From NCBI RefSeq assembly GCF_000739015.1, contig NZ_JPUG01000040.1, positions 1 through 51,276 on the forward strand: a stretch of 51,276 nucleotides of DNA. Direction: 5' to 3'. Of the stretch, positions 36,210 through 45,270 are shown in pieces. Below the pieces are notes generated by a model that was not told the DNA's origin, searched no databases, and worked only from the letters and a program-made list of their open reading frames with translations. The translations under genes were made by a program, and so were the position numbers. How positions within the stretch are numbered: the stretch's first letter is position 1; each line of letters opens with the position of its first letter. Origin of the DNA: Microvirga sp. BSC39 (GTDB taxonomy: Bacteria > Pseudomonadota > Alphaproteobacteria > Rhizobiales > Beijerinckiaceae).

Positions 36210-36484
36210 TCGTGCATGCAGATTTCCGATCGTATCTCAAACATGTATCCGGCTCAATGTAGATAGGTCATCTCGGGTGTTATGAGCGGGCTCGTTCATA
36301 GCGTCAGCAAATGAACCACAGTGAACTTCGCCCTTGTTGCTAGTCCGCTTCTTTGCGCAGAAAGATCAATGGCCAATGAATGGTAAATAAATGCTGTCTC
36401 AGATCATATCTATTATGGTACAGGTCAGCTTAGCTCCTGAGATGATCTCTAGTAAGCCAGTCGATAATCTTCCTTGAGTTCCGA

Positions 36485-37798
36485 ATGAGCCAACATCCAA
36501 TGGTCCTCAACTATGGGCGGTACAATCAGAATGTCACTATTCAATCACCAAATGTGGGGGATGTAGGCGACAGAGCAGGTGCCGAGGTCCTCCTTCAGTC
36601 TGTTAATATCGGAAGCGTGCTTGAGAAATTGTTCTTCTGCCTTTTAATCCTTGTCGGATTTGGCGCTTCATTCGCCTTGTCCCGATCGATGGAACGTATC
36701 GTTTGGCTGTTGGCAGACTGCCTTCTGGTGATTTACTTCCTTAAAGCTTACAGACCTATGGTATCTGCAAGCTTCTATGCTTGGCCACTACTCCTTTGGC
36801 CAATACTGGCATCGCTTTCATCGATGTGGTCACTTCTCCCAGGATTAAGTCTCTATCACGGCCTGCAATTAGCAGCGACCATTCTGCTCGGGGTCGTTCT
36901 GTTCGTGCGCTTCAAACTGGAAGGAACAATAAAGCTGGTGTTCGGAGGGCTTCTTGCAGCGCTTTTGCTCTCGTTCCTGATCCGAGAAAGAGATAAATTT
37001 GGAAACTTGGAGGGCACGTTCACGCATAAAAACCAGCTGGGAGCCGCAGCTGTCACGCTTTTTTACACGTCAGCGGTCCTCTTTTTAAGCGGATGGCGGC
37101 GCATTCTTTCAGGGGCCGGTGCTGTCGCAGCCGTTGCAGCTATCGTGCTAAGCCATTCAGGGACATCGCTCATATGCTTAGCAATATCGGCTGCCTTGCT
37201 CACAATTTCTGCAATTTGGATTGCAAGCAGACCCGTGTTCGTCTTCTGTGCCGCGGTAGGCGTGGTTATCATGTCGGCCCTCGCGTTCGCTCTTTTGAAC
37301 ACGAACGGTAGCGTCTTGAGTAATATACTTGGGTTGCTTGGGAAGGATACGACGCTGACAGGAAGAACAGTTCTATGGAGCTACGGTTGGCTCAGCTTCA
37401 TGGACCACTTCTGGTTGGGCGTCGGGTATAAGGCCTATATCGCATCCTCCGAGACAACGAGTGGGCTCATTCAGCACATACTCCAGCAGCGCCTCCCGTA
37501 CTTGCACAATAACTGGCTTGATGTAGCCGCGGACCTTGGAGTTGTTGGTTTCACCCTCTTCGCGGCCGTGATGGGTCTGATCACGTCGAGGGTCATTTTT
37601 CTGTTTTTTGCGACCCGCGATCTAAGTGCCGTTTGGTGTATGTGCTTCAGTATCAACACGCTGATCATCTCTCTGACCGAAGGGCCTTTGTTCCGGAACC
37701 ATTCAATGCTCCAGGTCCTGATCGTGGTTGTTCTCCTAGGTACAATCAATTCTGCTAATTCATCGAGGCGCTTCGAGCAAAGAGTACGGACTAGGTAG
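36485..37798 (+). CDS. exoQ: Polysaccharide polymerase ExoQ/Wzy-like
   Basis: A 437-residue membrane protein with about ten or eleven hydrophobic segments. The O-antigen ligase/polymerase (Wzy_C) features are clear: GTFTHKNQLGAAAV, LTGRTVLWSYG, FWLGVGYKAY and the loop LHNNWLDVAADLGVVG. These match ExoQ, which links repeat units into long chains on the periplasmic side. The first 60 residues are soluble and not conserved, so the real start may lie further in. It is downstream of exoY and exoM in the same direction. Confidence 0.87.
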   Translation: MSQHPMVLNYGRYNQNVTIQSPNVGDVGDRAGAEVLLQSVNIGSVLEKLFFCLLILVGFGASFALSRSMERIVWLLADCLLVIYFLKAYRPMVSASFYAWPLLLWPILASLSSMWSLLPGLSLYHGLQLAATILLGVVLFVRFKLEGTIKLVFGGLLAALLLSFLIRERDKFGNLEGTFTHKNQLGAAAVTLFYTSAVLFLSGWRRILSGAGAVAAVAAIVLSHSGTSLICLAISAALLTISAIWIASRPVFVFCAAVGVVIMSALAFALLNTNGSVLSNILGLLGKDTTLTGRTVLWSYGWLSFMDHFWLGVGYKAYIASSETTSGLIQHILQQRLPYLHNNWLDVAADLGVVGFTLFAAVMGLITSRVIFLFFATRDLSAVWCMCFSINTLIISLTEGPLFRNHSMLQVLIVVVLLGTINSANSSRRFEQRVRTR

Positions 37799-38135
37799 AG
37801 CAGAGGTCGGTGTGAAGGCATGCCTTGCCGCTTCGTTTGCTTAGTCACGGCATCTGAACTTTGAACCAGTAGAACCAACGTCAGCCTGGAAGATGAAACG
37901 AGCACTCTTATTGAGCGTTTCTTTCTATTTCCGGTGAGTGGACCACTCTATGTCGTATTTAGGAGCGTCTGGTCCCATTGTATTTTCGATGTTGAGGCGG
38001 GTGCGGTTCAGTCCGGTAAACCTCAATGGCTTTACTGAATAAACTAAATATATTGAAACTTTGACTCTACCGACATCTCTGGAACTTAACGACAGACAAC
38101 GGGGACACCCTAACACACCGGCGCCAGGGAAAATT
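37799..38135. other. Intergenic between exoQ and the IS3 remnant
   Basis: About 335 bases, AT-rich around 37925-38060. No gene or clear terminator was recognised. The left end of the IS3 remnant is lost here. Confidence 0.35.
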
Positions 38136-38567
38136 CTCGACTCTAGCTGTTTGGTGGCGTCAATGCGCGATCACATGCGCACCGAACTAGCCCTTGGCGC
38201 TCTGATCATGGCGGCCCAGCGGCAGCGACCAGGCCCTGGGCTTATTCACGATTCGGATCGTGGAAGCCAATACGCGTCTGAGGCGTATGCCCAGCAACTG
38301 GCTCTCATGGGCGCCAAGCCATCGATGAGCCGGACGGGCTGCTGCTATGACAATGCCCCGATGGAATCCTTCCTCCATTCCTTGAAGGTCGAGTTGGTTC
38401 ATCAGCATCGTTGGACGACCCGCGAGGAGGCACGACGGGATCTGTTCGGCTACATCGAGGGCTACTACAATCGGCAGCGCATTCACTCGGCCCTCGGGTA
38501 TCTCACACCCGAACAGGCCGAGCGGACAGCGAGCTAACCCGGTGTCCACTCAATCGGGGGAAGATCA
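38136..38567 (+). pseudogene. IS3-family OrfB, 3' remnant with right inverted repeat
   Basis: The frame reads ASMRDHMRTELALGALIM, LIHDSDRGSQYASEAYA (second catalytic D), APMESFLHSLKVELVHQHRW (final E) and YIEGYYNRQRIHSALGYL, ending with a stop at 38535. This is the last 45 percent or so of an IS3-group OrfB. Its terminus is at 38567, where the reverse strand begins TGATCTTCCCCC. The 5' half and orfA are absent. It sits directly against an IS701-family transposase scrap and probably inserted in it before deletion. Confidence 0.8.
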
Positions 38568-38630
38568 CGCCAGCATGGATAGGGTGATGTGCCGGTGCCA
38601 GCCCGTCCACGAGCGCACCTCGTACTCGTC
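38568..38630 (-). pseudogene. IS701-family transposase, small separated 3' fragment
   Basis: The reverse strand reads [21 protein letters not shown], the C-terminal motif of IS701 transposases. It continues in frame from the larger fragment at 40955-41976 once the IS21 element and one 6-base target copy are taken out. Its other side is cut by the IS3 end at 38567. Confidence 0.75.
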
Positions 38631-38772
38631 TGTTGATACCGGAGTGAAACTCCCCAGACCTGCCGCTTGAACTTTCCCCAGGTGGCGCGCCCGCCGGTCG
38701 TTTTGGCGGGGCCCGGGAAGACCGGCAGGCTCTCTTCGCCGATGCTGTTCCTGATGGTCAGGAGGGCATGCG

Positions 38773-40025
38773 GTGATCCAGCTTGGGGAGTTAGTCATGA
38801 TCCTGGAGTGGCACCGGCAGGGTATGTCGGTCTCGGCGATCGCCCGCCAGAGCGGCCTCGACCGCAAGACGGTCCGCAAATACATCAAGCGAGGTCTGGA
38901 GGCGCCGGCCTACGGTCCGCGCAAGCCACGTCAGACCGTTATCGATCCCTTCACCCATTACCTGCGCGAGCGCGTGAGCGCCTTCCCAGGGCTGACCGGC
39001 TCTCGCCTGTTCCGCAAGATCAAGGAGCGCGCTATGCTGGAGGTTATACCGCCGTCACCGACTTCCTGCGCGAGATCCGCCCCGCAACGCCATCCTCCTT
39101 CGAGGTCCGCTTCGAGACCGCGCCCGGCGAGCAGGCCCAGGTCGACTTCGCCCAGTTCCAGGTGGTGTTCACCGACGAGCCCACGGCCCCGCGCATCGTG
39201 TGGCTGTTCTCGCTGGTGCTCGGCTACAGTCGCCTGATCTGGGCCCGCTTCGTTCTACATCAGGACTTGGCCACCCTCCTGCGCTGCCACGTGGCCGCCT
39301 TCGAGGCCTTGGGCGGCGTGCCGCACGAGCTGCTCTACGACCGCATGAAGACCGTGGTCACCGGCGAGGCCGACACGGGCGGCATCGTCTACAACCGTGC
39401 CCTCATCGATCTGGCCCGTCACTTCGGCTTCCATCCCAAAGCCTGCCGGCCGTACCGGGCCAAAACCAAAGGCAAGGTCGAGCGGCCCTTCCGCTACATC
39501 CGCGAGGACTTCTTCCTGGCGCGCTCCTTCGACAATCTCGAGGACCTGAACCGGCAACTGCAGCACTGGCTCGCCACGGTGGCCAACCCACGCCTGCATG
39601 CCACCACGCGCCGTGTCGTCACCGAAGCCTTCGCCGAGGAGAAGCCCTTCTTACGGTCGCTGCCGCTGGCCCCGTTCCGTTCGGTGCTGCGGCTAGAGCG
39701 GCGCATCTCGCGCGACGGCATGGTCAGCGTGGGCGCCAACTTCTACAGCGTGCCCGATGCCACCCGCCGGCGCGTGGTCGAGGTGCACACCCTGGCCGAC
39801 GAGATCCGCATCTTCGAGGACGGCCAGCAGATTGCCGCCCATCCGGTGCTGGAGGGCCGCCACCAGCGCCGGGTTGCTCCCGGTCACCGCAAGGGCCTAC
39901 CCGCGGGGCGCATGCGTGGATCTGACGCTTTCCCGATCAGTCGCACCGGTGACGTGGTCGCCCAACGCTCGCTCGAGTTCTACGATGCTGTGGCCCGCCA
40001 CCTGGCCCGGGAGACGCGCGCATGA
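38773..40025 (+). pseudogene. istA: IS21 transposase IstA, frameshifted
   Basis: The 5' part is in one frame ([33 protein letters not shown]: the helix-turn-helix) and breaks near 39031, where one G seems lost (KERGYAGGYTAV expected). The remainder continues in another frame with the integrase core: FAQFQVVFTDEPTAPRIVWL, ELLYDRMKTVVTGE, RPYRAKTKGKVERPFRYI (DDE region) and the C-terminal beta domain VGANFYSVP. The stop at 40025 overlaps the istB start in ATGA. A sequencing error could also explain the single shift. Confidence 0.85.
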
Positions 40026-40894
40026 GTGCCGCTCTCGAGCTCACCCCCACCACCCTGGAGCGGATCCGCCAGGATCTGGTCGGCCTGAAGATGCCGCGCG
40101 CCCGCGAGGCGCTCGATGCCATCGTTCGCCGCCTTGAGCAGGGCGACATCAGCGCGCTGTAAGCCATCGACACGCTGCAGTCCGAGGAGCTGACCGTATG
40201 CGAGAACAGGCGTATCAAAACAGGGTTGCGCATGCCGCGCCGGTCGACGTTCAAGATCCTGTCGGGCTTTGACTTTACCTTCCAGCCCTCGCTCGACCGG
40301 GACCGCATCCTGACCCTGGCGCAGTTGGGCTTTATCGCCCGCTACGAGGTAGTGCACTTCCTGGGCCCGCTTGGAACCGGCAAGAGCCACCTGGCCACGG
40401 CCCTAGGCGTGGAGGCGGTGAAAGCCGGCCGGAGCGTGCACTTCTGCACGCTGGCGGATCTGATCGGCCTGCTCGCGCGTGCCAAGCGCGAGGGGCGTCT
40501 GGCGGAGCGGATCCGGTTCTTCTGTCGACCCACGCTGCTGATCGTGGATGAGATCGGCTATCTGCCGGTGGTCGAAGGCGACGGCAATCTGTTCTTCCAG
40601 TTGGTCAACGCACGCTATGAACGTGGAGCGATGATCCTGACCTCGAACCGCGGATTTGCCGAATGGGGTGAGGTGTTCGGCGATCCTGTTGTGGCCACGG
40701 CCCTGCTGGATCGGCTTCTGCATCATGCGGTGGTGATCCAGATCGAGGGCTCGAGTTACCGGCTGCGGCAGCATGCCGAACTGATGCCTGAGCATGTCCG
40801 CACCAAGGCGCTGATCACGCCGCCCAGTCCAGTGCCGGCCTCCCGCCCGCGAGGCCGGCCTCCGAAAAATGGTCCCAAGCCCCTGGGGACGTAA
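40022..40894 (+). pseudogene. istB: IS21 helper ATPase IstB, internal stop
   Basis: The frame begins MSAALELTPTTLERIRQDL, has TAA at 40160-40162 after GDISAL, then continues in frame to the end. The ATPase has Walker A GPLGTGKSH, Walker B LLIVDEIGYL and LTSNRGFAEWGEVFGDPVVA. Without the stop it would be about 290 residues, slightly longer than most IstB. A product from a later start such as ATG 40226 would still carry the ATP-binding site but lack the N-terminal part. Confidence 0.85.
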
Positions 40895-40954
40895 GCGGCA
40901 CAACTGGGGAATTTTACTTCGGCGCTTCTGGGGATGATTCATACGGCATTGACA

Positions 40955-41976
40955 CCCGTCCAATCCGGTCTCGCCCTTGGCCTCCTCAAAGCAGTTCTCG
41001 ATCCGCCAGCGCATCCCCGCAATCTGCACCAGGTCAGCCAGCGACGTCTCCTCCGGTGACCGGGTACCGGGTGAGATAGAACGTGAACTGATGCGGCTGC
41101 CCCTTCTGGCCCTTCCTACGGCGGATCAGCAGGCCGGTTTTCCAGCCTGGCACCGGCGGCGTGCGATACGGCAGATACGCCCAATCGTACAGCCGCGGGC
41201 CCTTGGCTCCATCCCCGGCACTCAGCCGTTTCCAGCCTCTGCCCGGTACATCCTCAAGCCAATCTTCCACGGGCTTGAACCCGAGCCGCTGAGCGGAGGT
41301 CACTGCCAGCACATAGCCGCGCCCGTGCGCCTCGATCAAGACGCCGGATCTGGTGATCGGCCCCATAGAGGCTGTCGCTCACCACCCAGGCACACGGCAC
41401 GCCGGCCTCGAACGCTTGCTTGAGCATCGCCTGTCCGAGCTTCGGCTTGGTGGCGAAGCCGATCTCCTCCGGCACGCCCGCTTCCGCGCGGCGGGCGGCG
41501 TCAAACGCCCAGGTTTGCGGCAGGTACAGCGCCCGGTCGATGAGCGCATGCCCGTGCCGGCTGGCATAGGCGAGAAACACCCCGATCTGGCAGTTCTCGA
41601 TGCGGCCGGCCGTGCCGGAGTACTGGCGTTTGACGCCGGCCGACTTGTCACCCTTCTTCACAAAGCCGGTCTCATCCAGCACCAGCAAGGCGTCAGGATC
41701 ACCGCGATGCTCGACCACATAGGTGCGCAGATCATCGCGCACAGCCTCGGCATCCCAGTGCATGCGGGACAGGAAGTCCTGCACACCGTCAGGTGTCATG
41801 TCGCCGGCGGCTTCGGCCAGGTGCCAGCCGTTCTTGCGTTCAAGCGGCGCGAGCAGGCCCTGCAGGTAGGCTCTGGCCCGCCGGCGCGGCTCAATGCGGC
41901 CGAAGCGGGGAGCAATGCGCGAGCAGAGTTCGTCCAGCTGAGCGGCCCAGCGGTGGGCCTCGCTTGCGTACGTCAT
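40955..41976 (-). pseudogene. IS701-family transposase, frameshifted and split by IS21
   Basis: From ATG 41976 leftward: [58 protein letters not shown] (first catalytic D), YLPQTW and [18 protein letters not shown] one-base insertion near 41339 shifts the frame; it resumes as [20 protein letters not shown] second shift near 41060 leads to IAGMRWRIENCFEEAKGETG, the catalytic E region. The IS21 then interrupts it at LD. The full gene would match IS701/IS1380-like DDE transposases. It is dead. Confidence 0.82.
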
Positions 41977-42368
41977 GGTGCGACACCTCCGTGTCTAAGA
42001 CAACGCACAAGGCCCGGCTGTAGTACTAGTCGGTCCCGTTCATCAGGCCGTAATATGTCGCCCCGCGCTCGGTGTTTGATGCGGTGTTCTGGAACGATTG
42101 CTGTACCTTCAGATAAACGTGGGGACAACAAATAGCAGTCTCTCAGCCTTCGCAGACTATCAATGCGATTGCACGGTGACGCCTGAGTGCAAGCGTAGCA
42201 TTTTCAACATCACCATATCTTGTCTGGATATCCCAAAATAATCTGTAGCCGCGCCTTTATTTTTTCCTACATTTTGGCAGGGGCCTTACCCGAGGCTCTT
42301 GAGGTGTACTAAAGCTCCGGTTAGCTATACTAAAGCTCCGGTTCCACTAAATCACTCACCAGAACGGT
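41977..42368. other. Region upstream of exoF
   Basis: About 390 bases holding the outer end of the IS701-family remnant (position not resolved) and, close to exoF, a pair of direct repeats described separately. AT-rich sequence at 42230-42290 could hold the exoF promoter. Confidence 0.45.
42307..42343 (+). repeat. Two 16-base direct repeats, 21 bases apart, upstream of exoF
   Basis: TACTAAAGCTCCGGTT occurs at 42307-42322 and again at 42328-42343. The start-to-start distance of 21 bases equals two turns of B-DNA, so two protein subunits would bind the same face. They end 25 bases before the exoF ATG, where they could act as an operator or overlap the leader RNA. Confidence 0.6.
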
Positions 42369-43607
42369 ATGATGACAACTACATCAAAGAAGGTCTTAAC
42401 TTGGAGCCGCGCGGTCCGCTGGGCAAGCGTCAGCATAGTGTACTTTGCCCTACAAGCACCGGCATTCGCAGAGTATCGGTTGGCGCCCGGGGACGTGCTG
42501 GAGCTTTCAGTCGCAGGATTTTCTGATTTGCGTCAGAAAGCGACGGTTGGGGTTGATGGCGATATTGTATTGCCACTAGTTGGAAGCATCAAAGCCGCCG
42601 ATCGGACATTGCCTGAACTGTCTCAAGCTGTTCGGCAGGCTTATTCAAGTGCGGTGCTCCAGCAGAGGACTCCTGGCGGCCAATCCGAGCCTATCGTGAT
42701 TACATCAAACGAGATTACCTTGCAGATTGCTGAGTACCGTCCGGTATATCTAGGTGGTGATGTCGCAAATCCTGGGCAGCAAGCCTATCGCCCAGGTATG
42801 ACGCTGAGGCAGGCAATCATGGTCGCAGGTGGCTATGGCGCTGGTCGCGCAGGTATAGCCAATCCTCGCCTCGAAGCATTGCAACTCCGGGGTGAGATTG
42901 AAGCGCTCTGGGTGCAGCAGGTAAAAGATCAAGCCAGTGCTTGGCGTATAAATAATGAGTTGCAGGGAAGTGAGTCTCCGTTTCCTGACTTTTCTCAGAG
43001 CCCACTCGACCGAACTGTAATTAATCAGATTAAGACGACTGAAGAGGATCAACTAAGAACACGGAGGGCGGATCTGGCTAAGCGGAAAGCCTCGATTGAA
43101 AAAACAATTGTGCAGGCTGACAAGCGTCTGGCTCTTTTATCGGAGCAGATGAAAAATGAAGAAGCTGGAAGTCAGGCCGACGCTGAAGATTTTGCACGGA
43201 TCAGTAGCCTGTTTGAAAAGGGCAATGTAGCCGTGAACCGCCTCTCGGATGCGCGTAGAACAATGCTCTTTTCAGGAACACGTGTTCTTCAGACGACGTC
43301 CGCTATGTCTCAGCTTGAAAGGGAAAGGGAGACTTTGCGGCGTTCTCTTGAAGAGATTGATGCGAAGACACGAATAGAATTGAATGACAGCCTCCAACAG
43401 GTCAATGCGAGAATCGCACAGTCGCAAGTCAAGCTTTCCGCGCTTGAGGAAAAGTTGCGATATTTGGGTGGGTCGCGGCTGCAGGAAAACCTTATCTTCT
43501 CGGTAATACGCAAGGGTGCAACAGGCGTAGAGCGTTTGACTCCCCAAGAAGATGATGAGCTTCGTCCTGGCGACGTGATAGAAGTCACTATCCAAGATAT
43601 TCTATGA
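42369..43607 (+). CDS. exoF: Outer-membrane/periplasmic polysaccharide export protein ExoF
   Basis: A 412-residue export protein. A signal peptide (SIVYFALQAPAFA) is cleaved about residue 34, followed by the polysaccharide export domain EYRLAPGDVLELSVAGFSDL and VGVDGDIVLPLVGSI, then a SLBB-type part with VYLGGDVANPGQQAYRPGMTL. A long helical stretch (about 215-370, with KRKASIEKTIVQADKRLALL) is the ExoF-type insertion. No lipobox cysteine is seen. ExoF works with the ExoP-like protein to carry the polymer out. It leads a forward unit with the ExoW-like genes. The start ATG has a second ATG directly after it. Confidence 0.88.
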   Translation: MMTTTSKKVLTWSRAVRWASVSIVYFALQAPAFAEYRLAPGDVLELSVAGFSDLRQKATVGVDGDIVLPLVGSIKAADRTLPELSQAVRQAYSSAVLQQRTPGGQSEPIVITSNEITLQIAEYRPVYLGGDVANPGQQAYRPGMTLRQAIMVAGGYGAGRAGIANPRLEALQLRGEIEALWVQQVKDQASAWRINNELQGSESPFPDFSQSPLDRTVINQIKTTEEDQLRTRRADLAKRKASIEKTIVQADKRLALLSEQMKNEEAGSQADAEDFARISSLFEKGNVAVNRLSDARRTMLFSGTRVLQTTSAMSQLERERETLRRSLEEIDAKTRIELNDSLQQVNARIAQSQVKLSALEEKLRYLGGSRLQENLIFSVIRKGATGVERLTPQEDDELRPGDVIEVTIQDIL

Positions 43608-43631
43608 TGAAGCCGGTTTAGGTAGGACACT

Positions 43632-44729
43632 ATGGAGACTTTAAGTAAAGTTGCTGTTGTTATACCATACTATCAGCGAAGCCCTGGGATCCTTCGGCGG
43701 GCTTTGGAATCGATTGCTGCCCAGAAGGTTGACGAGGGCACCCGTATTGTTGTCATCGTGGTCGATGACGACTCGCCACACGAAGCAAGCCGGGAGATCG
43801 ACGGTCTTTGCCTGCCAGAGTACGTAAGTATATCTGTTCACCGGCAGCCTAACGGTGGGCCAGCAGTTGCACGCAATACTGGGCTTGATCTGGTGCCTTC
43901 AGACGCCAACTGGATCGCCTTTCTCGACTCCGATGACGAATGGCTGCCAGATCACATCAGAACTGCTCTCAGTTCTCTCAAGAATGGTGCAGACCTCTAC
44001 TTCTGCGACCACAAACGTGCTGGTTTCCACGACACCTACTTCCCCTCCGTTCCCTTCCCACTCGTAGGCGAACTGATCCTGCCCCGCCAAATCATGCTAA
44101 CGCTTACGCTGCGCTACATGCCTAGCCACCTGTCCACTATGGTCTTTCGAACGGAAATCGGTTCCGCAACACGTTTTGACGGCAGGCTTCGGGGTGCTGG
44201 TGAAGATCTGATCTTTATTGTGGAGCTAGCTTGCCTAGCAGAGCGCATAGCTGTCTCGTCTCAAGTAAATGTGGCCTGTGGAAATGGCGTAAACATCTGC
44301 TTCGGCAACTTGGATTGGAATGCCCCAGGGAACCTATTGCGGGCAGCCGAGCAGGTTTGGGCCTTTACTCTGCTGGCTAGAATGGTTCACAGGCTCCCAG
44401 TGTCGTCCGATGACTCTGCAATTGTTGAGCTTGAACTCAAGCGCTTAAGGAGGGAGTTCGCATTTTTGTGGCTCCGCAAAGTTCTTCGAAAAATCCGGTT
44501 TCCAAATGAACTGCTCCACCTCATCCGCAATGACAAGCGAACACTTCTCTGGTTTCCAAGCTCATTAGGGGTGGTAGTGGCTCAGAAAGCGCTAGGCATG
44601 TACGAGACTTCCGTTACGCATAAGGTAGATGGTCTCGAAACGATCACGTTGCGTAATAATGCTAGGGGCACTAGAAGCACGGGATCATCAGGATCAGATC
44701 AGTCCGGGGCAGGGCAAGATGACGCTTGA
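43632..44729 (+). CDS. exoW: Family 2 glycosyltransferase, ExoW-like
   Basis: A 365-residue GT2 enzyme. VAVVIPYYQRSPGILRRAL is the ExoW-type opening, followed by VVDDDSPHEASREI, PNGGPAVARNTGLD and FLDSDDEWLPDHI. The second half (YMPSHLSTMVFRTEIG, RGAGEDLIFIVELA, VNVACGNGVNICFG) is closely matched by the protein at 45271, so the two are paralogues. In rhizobia ExoW adds a beta-1,3 glucose near the end of the side chain before pyruvylation. The last 50 residues are polar and may be extended by IS sequence nearby. AGG lies upstream of the ATG. Confidence 0.8.
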   Translation: METLSKVAVVIPYYQRSPGILRRALESIAAQKVDEGTRIVVIVVDDDSPHEASREIDGLCLPEYVSISVHRQPNGGPAVARNTGLDLVPSDANWIAFLDSDDEWLPDHIRTALSSLKNGADLYFCDHKRAGFHDTYFPSVPFPLVGELILPRQIMLTLTLRYMPSHLSTMVFRTEIGSATRFDGRLRGAGEDLIFIVELACLAERIAVSSQVNVACGNGVNICFGNLDWNAPGNLLRAAEQVWAFTLLARMVHRLPVSSDDSAIVELELKRLRREFAFLWLRKVLRKIRFPNELLHLIRNDKRTLLWFPSSLGVVVAQKALGMYETSVTHKVDGLETITLRNNARGTRSTGSSGSDQSGAGQDDA

Positions 44730-44765
44730 TGTACAGCCGCAGCCCGTCAGGCGCTCACTTGCGTG

Positions 44766-45183
44766 TGACCTTCTCCCTGGAAACTGGACCGGCCAAAGTG
44801 GGAATTTTCTCGTCATGTCTCCCGGCTGGGAGAAGGGGAAAGGCCATGAAGGTGTCCAGGTTCTCAGAGCAGCAGATCGCCGTCCTGCTCAAGCAGGTCG
44901 ATGACGGCGTGAGCGTCGAGGAGGTCTGCCGCAAGGTCGGGATCTCGCAGCAGACCTACTACCGCTGGCGCAAGAAGTATGGCGGGCTGATGCCCTCGGA
45001 GGTGCGCCGCCTCAGGCAGCTCGAGGAGGAGAACCGGCGCCTGAAGCAGATGGTGGCGGACCTCTCGCTCGACAAAGCCATGCTGCAGGACGTGCTGTCA
45101 AAAAAGCTCTGAAGCCTGCGCGGGCGCGGCGGCTGGTGGATGGTCTGCAGGGTGCGTTCCAGGTCTCGATCCGACGGGCCTAG
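44766..45183 (+). mobile_element. IS3-family (IS407-like) element, 5' fragment
   Basis: The left end is near 44766, reading TGACCTTCTCCCTGG. It carries a full orfA (44846-45112) and only the first 24 codons of orfB (PARARRLVDGLQGAFQVSIR) before a stop at 45181-45183, where similarity ends. The rest is missing. It lies between two ExoW-like paralogues. Confidence 0.75.
44846..45112 (+). CDS. IS3-family transposase OrfA (IS407-like)
   Basis: An 88-residue protein: MKVSRFSEQQIAVLLKQV, SVEEVCRKVGISQQTYYRWR (helix-turn-helix) and then a leucine-rich coil RLRQLEEENRRLKQMVADL and KAMLQDVLSKK. It is an intact OrfA of the IS407 group, but with no functional OrfB next to it. Confidence 0.87.
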   Translation: MKVSRFSEQQIAVLLKQVDDGVSVEEVCRKVGISQQTYYRWRKKYGGLMPSEVRRLRQLEEENRRLKQMVADLSLDKAMLQDVLSKKL

Positions 45184-45270
45184 CGCGAATTATCTAGTAG
45201 GAACTCGACTACACGCAAGGGCAGAGCTAACCTAACTTCAACTCGCTCCCACCACCATTCAGGGTACCCA

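Larger units (their letters stand above)
38631..40954 (+). mobile_element. IS21-family element, both genes damaged
   Basis: The termini are related inverted repeats: TGTTGATACCGGAGTG at 38631 and, on the reverse strand from 40954, TGTCAATGCCGTATG. Both then reach CCCCAG. The flanking hexamers CTCGTC (38625-38630) and CCCGTC (40955-40960) differ at one base and may be a worn target duplication. Removing the element and one copy restores the IS701-family reading frame. istA has a frameshift and istB an internal stop, so it is probably no longer autonomous. Confidence 0.88.

Noticed and set aside
38136..45183. The two IS3-family fragments (38136-38567 and 44766-45183) as remains of one composite transposon around exoF.
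   Set aside because: Their outer ends look similar (TGATCTTCCCCC versus TGACCTTCTCCC), and the orientation would fit, but the OrfB remnant is of the IS3 group and the OrfA is of the IS407 group, so they come from different elements.
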